Assembly (NCBI GenBank): GCA_007131745.1 | Contig: SLPX01000387.1 | Span: 1-14,325, forward strand | Source of the DNA: Myxococcales bacterium | GTDB lineage: Bacteria; Myxococcota; Polyangia; HGW-17; SLPX01 | Reading direction: 5' to 3' | DNA: 14,325 nt | In this document: in pieces, positions 1-7,230 of the stretch | Layout: the number at the start of each line of letters is the position of its first letter | Numbering within the stretch: position 1 is the first letter of the stretch | The notes under the pieces: model-generated | Databases searched by the model: none | What the model saw: only the letters and a program-made list of their open reading frames with translations | Told to the model about the DNA's origin: nothing | Position numbers and translations under genes: made by a program

Positions 1-1162
1 CGGTTGCGACAACGTTACGTACGGAAACGCGTGCGAAGCCGCTCGAAACGGTGTGAACGTTCTGCACGAAGGCGAATGCGTTTCAAACGGCGAATGCACG
101 GAAAACCACGAGTGCAAAGAAGACGAGTATTGTGAAAAAACAACAGGAGATTGCGACGGCACGGGGGAATGCTCACAGAAACCCGAAGATTGTCCTGACA
201 TATGGGATCCGGTATGCGGATGTGACAACGTTACCTACGAAAACGCGTGCGAAGCCGCTCGAAACGGTGTGAACGTTCTGCACGAAGGCGAATGCGTTTC
301 AAATGACGAATGCACGGAAAACCACGAGTGCAAAGAAGACGAGTATTGTGAAAAAACAAAAGGAGATTGCGACGGCACGGGGGAATGCTCACAGAAACCC
401 GAACATTGTCCTGACATATGGGATCCGGTATGCGGATGTGACAACGTTACGTACGGAAACTCGTGCTACGCTGCTCAAAACGGCGTGAATGTCCTGCACG
501 AAGGCGAATGCGTTTCAAATGACGAATGCACGGAAAACCACGAGTGCAAAGAAGACGAGTATTGCGAAAAACCGATCGGCGACTGCGACTCCATAGGAAG
601 GTGTACTCCCATGCCGCTCGGCTGCCCTTTCATATGGGACCCAGTATGCGGTTGTGATGGAAACACTTACGTCAATGAATGCTTCGCCGCGGCCGACGGC
701 GTGAATGTCCTGCACGAAGGCGAATGCGTTTCAAATGACGAATGCGCGGAAAACTACGAATGCAGCCTATTCGAGTACTGCGCCAAAGAGAAAGGCAACT
801 GCGACGGCTTCGGGCAATGCGTTCCCAAGCCGGAAACCTGCCTTCCGGTTTGGGACCCGGTATGCGGTTGTGACAACGTTACATACGGAAACTCGTGCGA
901 AGCCGCTGCTAACGGGATAAACATATTGCATGACGGCATGTGTTTGATTTCCCTGTGCATGGAAAACAACGACTGCGACACGGGTGATTATTGCGCCAAA
1001 GAGAAAGGCGACTGCGACGGTTCCGGGCAATGCGTTCCGAAACCGAATATATGCTCCCCGATTTGGAACCCGGTATGCGGATGTGACAACGTTACATACG
1101 GAAACTCGTGCGAAGCCGCTGCTAACGGGGCAAGCTTATTGCACGAGGGCGAATGCATCTGA
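1..1162 (+). CDS. Kazal-like cysteine-rich repeat protein, 5'-truncated
   Basis: The reading frame is already open at the window edge (codons start at base 2), so the true start and any signal peptide lie upstream. It ends at TGA 1160-1162. About 386 visible residues form five full 72-residue units plus a partial one. Each unit has ten cysteines. The first half reads C-x5-C-x5-C-x6-C-x5-C, and the second half is an atypical Kazal-like domain: the PVCGCDNVTY core, ten residues between its flanking cysteines, then NGVNVLHEGEC. Kazal domains are serine-protease-inhibitor folds, and bacterial proteins with PVCGCDG-like cores are usually exported. Protease inhibition or a disulfide-rich surface scaffold is inference. 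The cysteine density implies an oxidising, extracytoplasmic location. The closely related gene at 1358 lies 195 bp downstream. The last two units are more diverged than the first ones. Confidence 0.85.
   Translation, partial: GCDNVTYGNACEAARNGVNVLHEGECVSNGECTENHECKEDEYCEKTTGDCDGTGECSQKPEDCPDIWDPVCGCDNVTYENACEAARNGVNVLHEGECVSNDECTENHECKEDEYCEKTKGDCDGTGECSQKPEHCPDIWDPVCGCDNVTYGNSCYAAQNGVNVLHEGECVSNDECTENHECKEDEYCEKPIGDCDSIGRCTPMPLGCPFIWDPVCGCDGNTYVNECFAAADGVNVLHEGECVSNDECAENYECSLFEYCAKEKGNCDGFGQCVPKPETCLPVWDPVCGCDNVTYGNSCEAAANGINILHDGMCLISLCMENNDCDTGDYCAKEKGDCDGSGQCVPKPNICSPIWNPVCGCDNVTYGNSCEAAANGASLLHEGECI
2..1162 (+). repeat. 216-bp in-frame tandem repeats
   Basis: The equivalent codon after NG (Val in most copies) falls at 53, 269, 485, 701, 917 and 1130. 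The spacing is therefore 216 bp four times, then 213 bp. Copies near the 5' side are almost identical at DNA level; copies after about 750 carry many substitutions. The repeat is coding and corresponds to one cysteine-rich/Kazal-like protein unit. Confidence 0.9.
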
Positions 1163-1357
1163 ACCCGTTGATTAATGAATATCCTGATTGGTCAAAAACA
1201 TGATTAAATAGTTGAATTCTCAAACCTGCTCCCGTTAAAATCACTGAGAGAATAGAATTGGGCGTCATAAAAACTCATCAAGTTTTTTGACTGCAATTTT
1301 CGAGATGCAGCTGTGTTTAGATGCTCTATTATAAAGTGGAATTAATGGAGGTTTGCC

Positions 1358-2104
1358 ATGAAAATCAGACTCGGTTTTTTTTGCGTCGCGGCTATGGCCG
1401 GTTTTTTTGTTCAACCCGGTTGCAAAGATACGACAACCACAAAAGGGGGTGGGGAATGCTCGGCCAACAATGATTGCAGCGAAGGATATTACTGCGAAAA
1501 GGACATAGGCGACTGCGACGGCACGGGGGAGTGCACACAGAAGCCGAGCGAATGTCCTGAAATTTGGGCACCGGTATGCGGATGCGACAATGTTACATAC
1601 GAAAACTCGTGCTACGCGGCTCGAAACGGAGTAAATGTTCTGCACGAAGGCGAATGCGTTTCAAACGGCGAATGCACGGAAAACCACGAATGTGACGAAG
1701 ACGAATATTGCGAAAAAGAAAGGGGTGACTGCGACGGTACGGGGGAATGCTCGCCAATACCCGTTGAATGCCCCGACATATGGGCTCCGATATGCGGATG
1801 TGACAACGTTACCTACGAAAACTGGTGCGACGCGGCTCGAAACGGCGTGAACGTTCTGCACGAAGACGAATGCGTTTCAAACGGCGAATGCACGGAAAAC
1901 CACGAGTGCGGCGAAGACGAATATTGCGAAAAAGAAAGGGGTGACTGCGACGGCACGGGGGAATGCACACAGAAACCCGAAGATTGTCCCGATATATGGG
2001 CTCCGGTATGCGGATGTGACAACGCTACGTACGGAAATTCGTGCGATGCCGCCGCGAACGGCGTGAATGTGCTGCGCGAAGGCGAATGCATAGCGTTTGA
2101 ATAA
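1358..2104 (+). CDS. Exported Kazal-like repeat protein, candidate lipoprotein
   Basis: A complete 248-residue protein starting at ATG 1358, six bases after a strong GGAGG (1347-1351). The N-terminus is a short basic and hydrophobic signal peptide (MKIRLGFFCVAAMAGFFVQ) ending at Cys22. The sequence before that Cys (QPG) is not a canonical lipobox, so lipidation is possible but unproven. A Thr/Gly-rich linker follows, then three 72-residue units of the same ten-cysteine type as the upstream gene, each ending in a Kazal-like PVCGCDN (or PICGCDN) core. It is clearly a paralogue of the upstream gene; the 195-bp gap allows separate transcription. The likely role is a secreted or outer-surface disulfide-rich protein, perhaps a protease inhibitor. 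No enzyme motif is visible. Confidence 0.9.
   Translation: MKIRLGFFCVAAMAGFFVQPGCKDTTTTKGGGECSANNDCSEGYYCEKDIGDCDGTGECTQKPSECPEIWAPVCGCDNVTYENSCYAARNGVNVLHEGECVSNGECTENHECDEDEYCEKERGDCDGTGECSPIPVECPDIWAPICGCDNVTYENWCDAARNGVNVLHEDECVSNGECTENHECGEDEYCEKERGDCDGTGECTQKPEDCPDIWAPVCGCDNATYGNSCDAAANGVNVLREGECIAFE
1451..2095 (+). repeat. Three 216-bp in-frame tandem repeats
   Basis: The equivalent Val codon (after NG) falls at 1631, 1847 and 2063, spaced exactly 216 bp. Unit sequences closely match the early copies of the neighbouring gene; for example, a segment shared almost base for base lies near 69-120, 1648-1690 and 1866-1910. This points to duplication or gene conversion between the two genes. 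Confidence 0.88.
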
Positions 2105-2153
2105 TGCATCTGAGTTTTGATTGCCTCATGACCGAAAAACATCCCTCGCCCGT

Positions 2154-3323
2154 TCAAACTTGGATCAAAGTGTAATTCCGGGTTCCTAGGCCGAATCGTT
2201 CAGCATATTCCAGGGATGCAATTCCGTTAGTGGTCGGGTGGTACGCTTTGAACTTGTCGTCACCCGGACCCGCCTTCCCGAAAACCGGTGAAGACGAAGG
2301 CGTAGCAGCTTTCGTCACAAGGTCAAAACTCGCAGCGTCCGCGGCAACAGGGTCTGCCGAGGCAACGATGCCCAGGTCTTCCACGAGGCGCCCCCGGGTG
2401 TCTTGCATGCAATCGCAATCAGGAACCACCCGCACCACGAAATTCACGCACACGCCCACCCGGGTGGAAAACGCCGCGGCCGCTCCATAAGCGGACATCC
2501 GTCTCATGAATTCATCCTTTTCCTGGTTCCATGAAACCCCGATCGCTGATGTAGGACAGCGTTGCAAACACTCTCCGCAACCTATACACGCACCCTCGTC
2601 AATTCGAGCGGTTTCGAGAATGCTTATGGCATCAACCGGGCAATGCTCAACGCAAACCCCGCACGCTATACACTTGGAACTCTTGATGCGGGGGGTTACG
2701 GTGGAATGCTGATAGAGCTTGCCTCCCCTTGACGCGCAGCCCATGCCCAGGTTTTTTACCGCGCCGCCGAAAGACGCCAGCAAATGGCCCTTGAAGTGAC
2801 TGATCACCACCATCATGTCGGCCTCTGCAATCAGCGGCGCCAGCCGGGCCGGGGGAAGTCCCCACTCACCGGGCAATTCAACAAGCACCTCGCTTGTTCC
2901 CCGCAGGCCGTCCGCTACCAGGAAAGGGGGTGTTTTCGGCGGACCGAACCCATGTTCATGCGCAAGCATCACGTAATCCGGAGCAGCCATCCGGCGTCCC
3001 GGATAAAGAACCGTGGTATCGGTCAGAAAAGAACGAGAGAATTCCAGTTCAAGGCTCTTTACTACGAGATTCACCTCGTAAGGAGTAAGAAAGGAAGTAT
3101 TGCCCTCTTCTCCGGGGTGGATTTTTACGGCCGCTTGCCCGGTGGCCTCCATGTCCATGAAAGCACGAAAAGGCGCCAGCAGGCGCTGAAAAGCCTTGAT
3201 GTGCAAATCATGCGCCTTATCAGGATTCGAGATTTCGGCACTCCTGCCGATCATGAATCCGTTTTCACGGTACCCGGCATCTTCGGCCTTCAAGAAATAA
3301 ACTTTCGACGATTCATTCTTCAT
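2154..3323 (-). CDS. DUF362 family protein with 2x[4Fe-4S] ferredoxin domain
   Basis: A 389-residue protein. Residues 60-215 show the DUF362 core, including the HPGEEGN segment and the stretch ISHFKGH...FGGAVKNLGMGCASRGGK at about 174-202. A bacterial-type ferredoxin domain follows, with two clusters of Cys ligands: C218, C221, C224, C228 and C246, C249, C252, C256, in the classic CxxCxxCxxxCP spacing. The C-terminal 130 residues contain three more cysteines (C292, C303, C305) and complete the fold. DUF362 proteins are widespread in anaerobes; their reaction is not established, and a redox or electron-transfer role is inferred from the clusters. No signal peptide is seen, so it is probably cytoplasmic. 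The start ATG is preceded by GGAG nine bases upstream. It converges on the Kazal-like gene, with 49 bp between the stops and no visible terminator hairpin. Confidence 0.93.
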   Translation of the reverse strand: MKNESSKVYFLKAEDAGYRENGFMIGRSAEISNPDKAHDLHIKAFQRLLAPFRAFMDMEATGQAAVKIHPGEEGNTSFLTPYEVNLVVKSLELEFSRSFLTDTTVLYPGRRMAAPDYVMLAHEHGFGPPKTPPFLVADGLRGTSEVLVELPGEWGLPPARLAPLIAEADMMVVISHFKGHLLASFGGAVKNLGMGCASRGGKLYQHSTVTPRIKSSKCIACGVCVEHCPVDAISILETARIDEGACIGCGECLQRCPTSAIGVSWNQEKDEFMRRMSAYGAAAAFSTRVGVCVNFVVRVVPDCDCMQDTRGRLVEDLGIVASADPVAADAASFDLVTKAATPSSSPVFGKAGPGDDKFKAYHPTTNGIASLEYAERFGLGTRNYTLIQV

Positions 3324-3624
3324 AAGCCGCTACTCCAAAAGAATTCTACAAGTTTACAGTTTTGTACCCACGAACAACCCACTCCTTTAGGCCGGGTTTC
3401 CAGCGGTCCGGGCCCAGCAACTATATGCTCCACGCGTATATAATATGAGGCGCAAACAAACAACTCCTCTTCGAAAAGAGTTATCAGCGCTGTCGGAATC
3501 ATTCCGGCCGGCCGATCATTGGATATTCTATCGTTTTCGAAAAACTCCTGGTGGAAAACAGAATTATTGCCGTATAATTGAAACGTAGTGAAATGGATGC
3601 TCCCGGCAACAACGAGGTGAAGCG
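3324..3624. other. Divergent intergenic region, DUF362 gene / YWDG-rich gene
   Basis: About 300 bp without a convincing gene. It holds the ribosome binding site of the minus-strand DUF362 gene next to 3324. On the plus strand it holds a perfect TATAAT (3573-3578) and the GAGGTGA ribosome binding site (3614-3620) of the next gene. Short reading frames here have no recognisable features. A small CTCTT-CGAA-AAGAG stem (3467-3480) has no T-tract. Confidence 0.6.
3549..3578 (+). promoter_or_regulatory. Candidate sigma70 promoter of YWDG-rich gene
   Basis: A perfect -10 hexamer TATAAT at 3573-3578 lies 46 bases before the ATG. No good -35 is present at 16-18 bp (only TGGTGG/GGTGGA-like sequence around 3549-3555), so the promoter rests mainly on the -10 match and its position. 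A transcript starting near 3585 would have about a 40-base leader. Confidence 0.45.
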
Positions 3625-4032
3625 ATGGACAAGATGGACAGAAGAAAATTCATAAAGAAACTCGGCAAAATGTCGCTTGTTTCGGCTTCGTTGGGACTGG
3701 GTGCGTCGGGATGCTGTTACGGGGATTACGGTTACTCGGACAGGTACGGGGATCATTGGTACAGAGATGGGTATTGGGACTACGGCGACGGTTATTGGGA
3801 CTACGGCGATGGATACTGGGACGGATACCATGACGGATACGCTGACGGATACTGGGACGGATACGCTGACGGATACTGGGATGGATACGGTGACGGATAC
3901 TGGGATGGATACGGTGACGGATACTGGGATTACGGCGACTGGTACGATGACTATGGAGACTGGTACAGTGACTATTACGGAGATTGGTACGATGACTATG
4001 GAGATTGGTACGGGGATTACGGCGACTGGTAG
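3625..4032 (+). CDS. Tat/lipoprotein-like leader plus Tyr-Trp-Asp-Gly repeat protein
   Basis: A 135-residue protein of no recognised family. Residues 6-12 (RRKFIKK) with the following hydrophobic stretch (17-29) resemble a twin-arginine signal. LGASGC30-C31 resembles a lipoprotein cleavage site, although Ala rather than Leu stands at -3. From residue 31 to the end (105 residues) I count 29 Tyr, 29 Asp, 25 Gly and 13 Trp: 96 of 105. There is essentially no positive charge (two Arg, two His), so it is very acidic and very aromatic. It contains four 8-residue units of the form DGYxDGYW (70-101), then WYxDYGD units to the C-terminus. The start is supported by GAGGTGA (3614-3620); an in-frame ATG at 3634 would keep the signal. 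Function unknown: calcium binding, tyrosine cross-linking, adhesion or redox hopping are speculation. The stop lies 7 bp from the convergent phosphatase gene. Confidence 0.8.
   Translation: MDKMDRRKFIKKLGKMSLVSASLGLGASGCCYGDYGYSDRYGDHWYRDGYWDYGDGYWDYGDGYWDGYHDGYADGYWDGYADGYWDGYGDGYWDGYGDGYWDYGDWYDDYGDWYSDYYGDWYDDYGDWYGDYGDW
3832..3927 (+). repeat. Four 24-bp coding tandem repeats
   Basis: Four exact-length 24-bp units encode DGYADGYW twice and DGYGDGYW twice. Copies one and two appear identical in DNA, and copies three and four appear identical to each other. The pattern fits two successive duplication events or slippage. Related 21- and 24-bp units encoding WYxDYGD continue to about 4032. 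Confidence 0.9.
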
Positions 4033-4039
4033 ATGAAAA

Positions 4040-5725
4040 TCACAAAACAGCGGGGGAACTGAAAAACCTGTTGAAAACAGGGGAATTGAATGATTCGTAA
4101 TCGATCACCCAGGGTGTGGCCTTCATTTCACCCCCGGTATATTCGATGGTCAAAGCCTTCGGTACGACGGACCTGTAGCTGGAATCAGGTGGAAGATCAT
4201 CGTTGTACTTTCCTCCTGCGGAAAACAGGTTCAAAAGCAAATTCGAGCCGTCATCCACGACCGTCCGAATCCCCTCCACGACCTTTGTGTGACCTCGAAC
4301 CATGACATTGCAGCCTATGGTTCCCATGAAATTAGCAAACTGCCGCTTTCCGAAGGGAAACCTCGCTGATTCTTCCTGAAGAGACTTGGGTATCATTTCA
4401 GCCTCGCTCGGATCCGACCACAGCATTTGGAACCTGGCTTCCGGCAAGTTCAGAAAGCTCAAATCCGAGGCGCTGTGAAGAACCACATCCTTGGGAATGC
4501 CGCCATGGACGAAAAACAACTTGTCGAACACCGCAACGGTTGGAAGTTGTTCAAAAAGTTCCATGTATTTGAGGAAAAAGGTTTTCGGGAAAAAATCCCT
4601 GGCCGAGTTGATGGCCTCGGCAGGGAGCACTCCGCCGTAAATCGTGCCCTCGTGCTCGATGTAATATTCATGGTTTCCGCGAAGGGGATACACGTGTCTG
4701 GGATATTTAAGAAAAAGATGAAGCACCGCGCGAAGAATGCCGTTGTAACTGAAACGCCCGCGGTCGATGTAATCACCCAGTAGAACCAGCTTGGGTTCGG
4801 GAGCATTCGCCGGATCTTCCCGGAAAGCCTGTATCTTGTTGAAGAAATCGGCCTGCATCAAAGCGCCCTTGAGACAACTGTAGCATCCATGCAGATCCCC
4901 GAGTACGGTGATATCATAGGATCGACTGCTATTCATTGGTTCGTAAAATATGAACCCGTCCAAGAAAGGGTTTCCCGCAGTAAATTCCTTGAAACTCCTC
5001 GCTCCTGTAAGCTTTCCATTGCCTTCGCTTCGCAACACGTGGAGCATGTCAAGAGTCCTGTCCACCACCGCCATCTCTTCTTCAGCCTGCTTGGCCCTCT
5101 GGGAGTTGTCCTCGGAATAGTGAAATTCAAGATCTCTCAGGAACGGATGATTTTCGGAGGCGGGTTTTACGAGCCGCTCCGGGGAGAGTTCGATTCCAGC
5201 GGGGATGATTTCCACATCTTCAAGATCCAGGTCCAGCATGACCTCGAGTCTTAAAAGCTCTGCCAACTGGTTTCTGAATTCCACTTCGTTCGGGTGGGTG
5301 ACTCCGTCGGCCTCTATGAAATCATCGATGACCTCCATCAGAGCGTTCTGGTTTTCATGATCAAAGCGATTGAAAATCTCATAACACCTCAGCTTCAACC
5401 TGCTGTTGATGTATGAATCCAACGATTCGTTCAACGCAACCGCCTCATCGAAAAACTCCCTGATTTCCTGATCTATTTGCTCGAATACAAGGTTGTAATG
5501 GGCTTCCTGTTGTTCGACGATCGCCTGCAACGCATCTCCGGGGAGTTGTTGGTACGCCTGGTTCTGCGCAATCTTATGATCCACGATCCTCTTGATGTAC
5601 TCCCTTATGAACTCCTTTTCGGAAGCATCGAAATGGCCATCAATATAACCGAAAACAGTCAAGTAGAACAGAATGGCATGTATCTGCTGTTCGGCTTCCT
5701 TGGGATCCGCACTGAAGTTCATCAT
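4040..5725 (-). CDS. TerB-like domain fused to PPP-family metallophosphatase
   Basis: A 561-residue protein. Residues about 10-165 are alpha-helical, with two DGxxxxxE acidic segments (YIDGHFDASEKEF at 28-39 and EADGVTHPNEVEF at 138-150) typical of TerB/TerB-like metal-binding helical domains. Residues about 270-500 are a PPP-type serine/threonine phosphatase-like metallophosphoesterase with the full signature: GDLHG (276-280), GDYIDRG (317-323), RGNHE (349-353), HGG (407-409) and RGHT (477-480). These supply two-metal ligands and the catalytic His. It should hydrolyse phosphoesters in the cytoplasm; protein phosphatase versus small-molecule phosphatase cannot be decided. Two adjacent ATGs begin the gene. 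The first is favoured because AAAGG lies eight bases upstream. It follows the PhoH gene by 103 bp on the same strand, with a perfect 11-bp tandem repeat just before the ribosome site. Confidence 0.9.
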   Translation of the reverse strand: MMNFSADPKEAEQQIHAILFYLTVFGYIDGHFDASEKEFIREYIKRIVDHKIAQNQAYQQLPGDALQAIVEQQEAHYNLVFEQIDQEIREFFDEAVALNESLDSYINSRLKLRCYEIFNRFDHENQNALMEVIDDFIEADGVTHPNEVEFRNQLAELLRLEVMLDLDLEDVEIIPAGIELSPERLVKPASENHPFLRDLEFHYSEDNSQRAKQAEEEMAVVDRTLDMLHVLRSEGNGKLTGARSFKEFTAGNPFLDGFIFYEPMNSSRSYDITVLGDLHGCYSCLKGALMQADFFNKIQAFREDPANAPEPKLVLLGDYIDRGRFSYNGILRAVLHLFLKYPRHVYPLRGNHEYYIEHEGTIYGGVLPAEAINSARDFFPKTFFLKYMELFEQLPTVAVFDKLFFVHGGIPKDVVLHSASDLSFLNLPEARFQMLWSDPSEAEMIPKSLQEESARFPFGKRQFANFMGTIGCNVMVRGHTKVVEGIRTVVDDGSNLLLNLFSAGGKYNDDLPPDSSYRSVVPKALTIEYTGGEMKATPWVIDYESFNSPVFNRFFSSPAVL

Positions 5726-5736
5726 CTCGCTTACCT

Positions 5737-5758
5737 TTCAGTCATTGTTCAGTCATTG
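5737..5758. repeat. 11-bp perfect tandem repeat in leader of phosphatase gene
   Basis: TTCAGTCATTG occurs twice without a gap (5737-5747, 5748-5758). On the coding strand this reads CAATGACTGAA twice, running directly into the AAAGG ribosome binding site. The 11-bp spacing is about one helical turn. It could be an operator, an RNA-level regulatory site, or chance slippage. Confidence 0.75.
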
Positions 5759-5828
5759 GTTTAAAACAGCCGAGTGTATATTGTCACTGACCGGCTCCGG
5801 AAACAAATCAAAAATTCAAGATCCGAAT

Positions 5829-7169
5829 TCAAAGCAGATTTGCAGCCAATTCCGCCAAATCCGATCTCTCACCTCTTTCCAGGGTTATGTGACCCGCTGC
5901 ATGCTGTTCCTTGAACCGCTCCACGACGTGAATCAGCCCGTTGTTACTGCTGTCTATGTAAGGATTGTCTATCTGGTAAGGGTCTCCGGTCAAAACTATC
6001 TTGGTGTCGTATCCAACACGGGTGATTATGGTCTTGACCTCATGCGGAGTAAGGTTTTGCGCTTCGTCGACAATCATGTACTGGTTCGGAATGGACCTTC
6101 CCCTGATGTAAGTCAGGGGCTCGATTTGCAAATAACCCAGGTCTATCAATGATTCATAGCCCTTCTGGGCTTTTTTCTTGTTTTCTCCAGCGGCCTTGTG
6201 ACGGTTGCTTCCCAGCAGAAGATCAACATTATCATATATCGGCTGCATCCACGGATTCAGTTTTTCCTCTACGTCGCCCGGCAAGTAACCGATGTCTCTC
6301 CCAAGAGGAAAAATCGGCCTGCTCACCAGTAGCTTCTGAAACGTTCTTTCTTCCGCGACTTTTTGCAAACCCGCTGCAATGGCAAGCAGGGTTTTTCCGG
6401 TTCCGGCCTTGCCCACCAATGTCACCAACTTGATCCTGTCATCCAGGAGAAGATTCAACGCAAAATGCTGTTCCCTGTTTCTGGGGGATATCCCCCAAAC
6501 GTTTTCCACGCCGATGGTCAAGCCCTTCAAGAGTCCATCGTTGCCCGTATATCGCGCGGACACGGAATTCCTCGGATTCGATCCATCTTTGAGTATAACA
6601 AACTCGTTGGGCATAAGAGTGCTCGTAGACTCATCATCCAAATGTATTTCCCGATCCGCGCGCAACTTCTCCAGCACTTCGCCGTCTACCTCCAACTCCG
6701 TCATGCCCATGTACAATTCGTCTATGTCTATATTATCCGCCTCGTAATCCTCGGCCCTCAACCCCAAAGCTTCGGACCTGACCCTCAAGTTCACATCTTT
6801 TGTCACAAAAATCGTGGGCGTATGAGGCGTTTCCGCAGCGACTTCCAGCGCAACCGCCAATATGTAATTATCCTGCATGCGCCGGTCCCGAAAAACCTGC
6901 GGTATGGGCTTGAGCGCCATTGCCACGCGCAGGGTTCCTCCACCGGGAAGTTCCACACCCGAAGCCAGTTTTCCACCTTGCAGACGAAAACCATCAAGGG
7001 TCCGCGATATTGCTCTCGCGTTTCTCCCCCTCTCAGACAACTCCTTTTTGAACTGATCCACCTCTTCCAACACATAAATGGGCACTACGACCTTATTCTC
7101 CTTGAACTGAAATATCGCCCTGGGATCATGTAAAAGCACATTCGTGTCCAACACATAGTTTTTGTACAT
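5829..7169 (-). CDS. PIN domain-PhoH family ATPase
   Basis: A 446-residue protein. The N-terminal 150 residues are a PIN nuclease domain with the expected acidic residues (D8 in LDTNVL, E35/E36, D100 in MQDNYI, D125 in TKDVNL). The C-terminal half is a PhoH-type P-loop ATPase: Walker A GKAGTGKT (253-260), Walker B with MIVDEAQN (365-372), TGDPYQID (394-401) and an arginine-containing LERGERS near 430-436. PIN-PhoH (PhoH2/YlaK-like) proteins are known as RNA-unwinding and cleaving enzymes, and some are linked to toxin-antitoxin pairs. No small partner gene is visible next to it here, so a stand-alone RNA-processing role is more likely. It lies 61 bp downstream of the methyltransferase gene on the same strand. 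An AGGA precedes the ATG by about seven bases in an A-rich leader. Confidence 0.95.
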   Translation of the reverse strand: MYKNYVLDTNVLLHDPRAIFQFKENKVVVPIYVLEEVDQFKKELSERGRNARAISRTLDGFRLQGGKLASGVELPGGGTLRVAMALKPIPQVFRDRRMQDNYILAVALEVAAETPHTPTIFVTKDVNLRVRSEALGLRAEDYEADNIDIDELYMGMTELEVDGEVLEKLRADREIHLDDESTSTLMPNEFVILKDGSNPRNSVSARYTGNDGLLKGLTIGVENVWGISPRNREQHFALNLLLDDRIKLVTLVGKAGTGKTLLAIAAGLQKVAEERTFQKLLVSRPIFPLGRDIGYLPGDVEEKLNPWMQPIYDNVDLLLGSNRHKAAGENKKKAQKGYESLIDLGYLQIEPLTYIRGRSIPNQYMIVDEAQNLTPHEVKTIITRVGYDTKIVLTGDPYQIDNPYIDSSNNGLIHVVERFKEQHAAGHITLERGERSDLAELAANLL

Positions 7170-7230
7170 TTTTTTTCCTGTTCGTTTTTTTTAGAAATAC
7201 CATGAAACATCAACACGAGCATCAAAGCGA

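Noticed and set aside
1269..1287. AAAAACT-CATCA-AGTTTTT stem followed by T residues upstream of the second Kazal-like gene
   Set aside because: Only one G-C pair; too weak to call a terminator for the first gene.
1287..1332. TTGACT (1287-1292) and TATTAT (1327-1332) as a promoter of the second Kazal-like gene
   Set aside because: Spacing of 34 bp is far too long for one promoter, and neither has a good partner.
235..2157. Several long minus-strand and alternate-frame reading frames across the Kazal-like genes
   Set aside because: They repeat with the same 216-bp period as the coding strand and lack ribosome sites; they are open only because the repeat unit happens to lack stops in those frames.
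3467..3480. CTCTT-CGAA-AAGAG hairpin
   Set aside because: A five-pair stem without a T-tract, in a gap where no gene ends.
3320..3502. A 60-codon minus-strand frame ending in an ATGA overlap with the DUF362 gene
   Set aside because: The overlap looks operon-like, but the protein has no recognisable feature and no good ribosome site is visible at its start.
3549..3570. TGG...TTGC pattern suggesting a sigma54 promoter before the YWDG-rich gene
   Set aside because: Distance between the GG and GC elements is 14 bp, not the required 10.
3832..3927. 24-bp repeats as a CRISPR array
   Set aside because: Units are contiguous without spacers and clearly encode an in-frame peptide repeat.
3677..4036. 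A second plus-strand frame (Thr/Gly/Asp-rich) and a minus-strand frame (3499-3831) over the YWDG-rich gene
   Set aside because: Both are by-products of the short repeat; neither has a ribosome site or leader, whereas the 3625 frame has a strong one plus an export signal.
5829..7230. PIN-PhoH as part of a toxin-antitoxin pair
   Set aside because: The 61-bp upstream gap and 103-bp downstream gap contain no small antitoxin-like gene.
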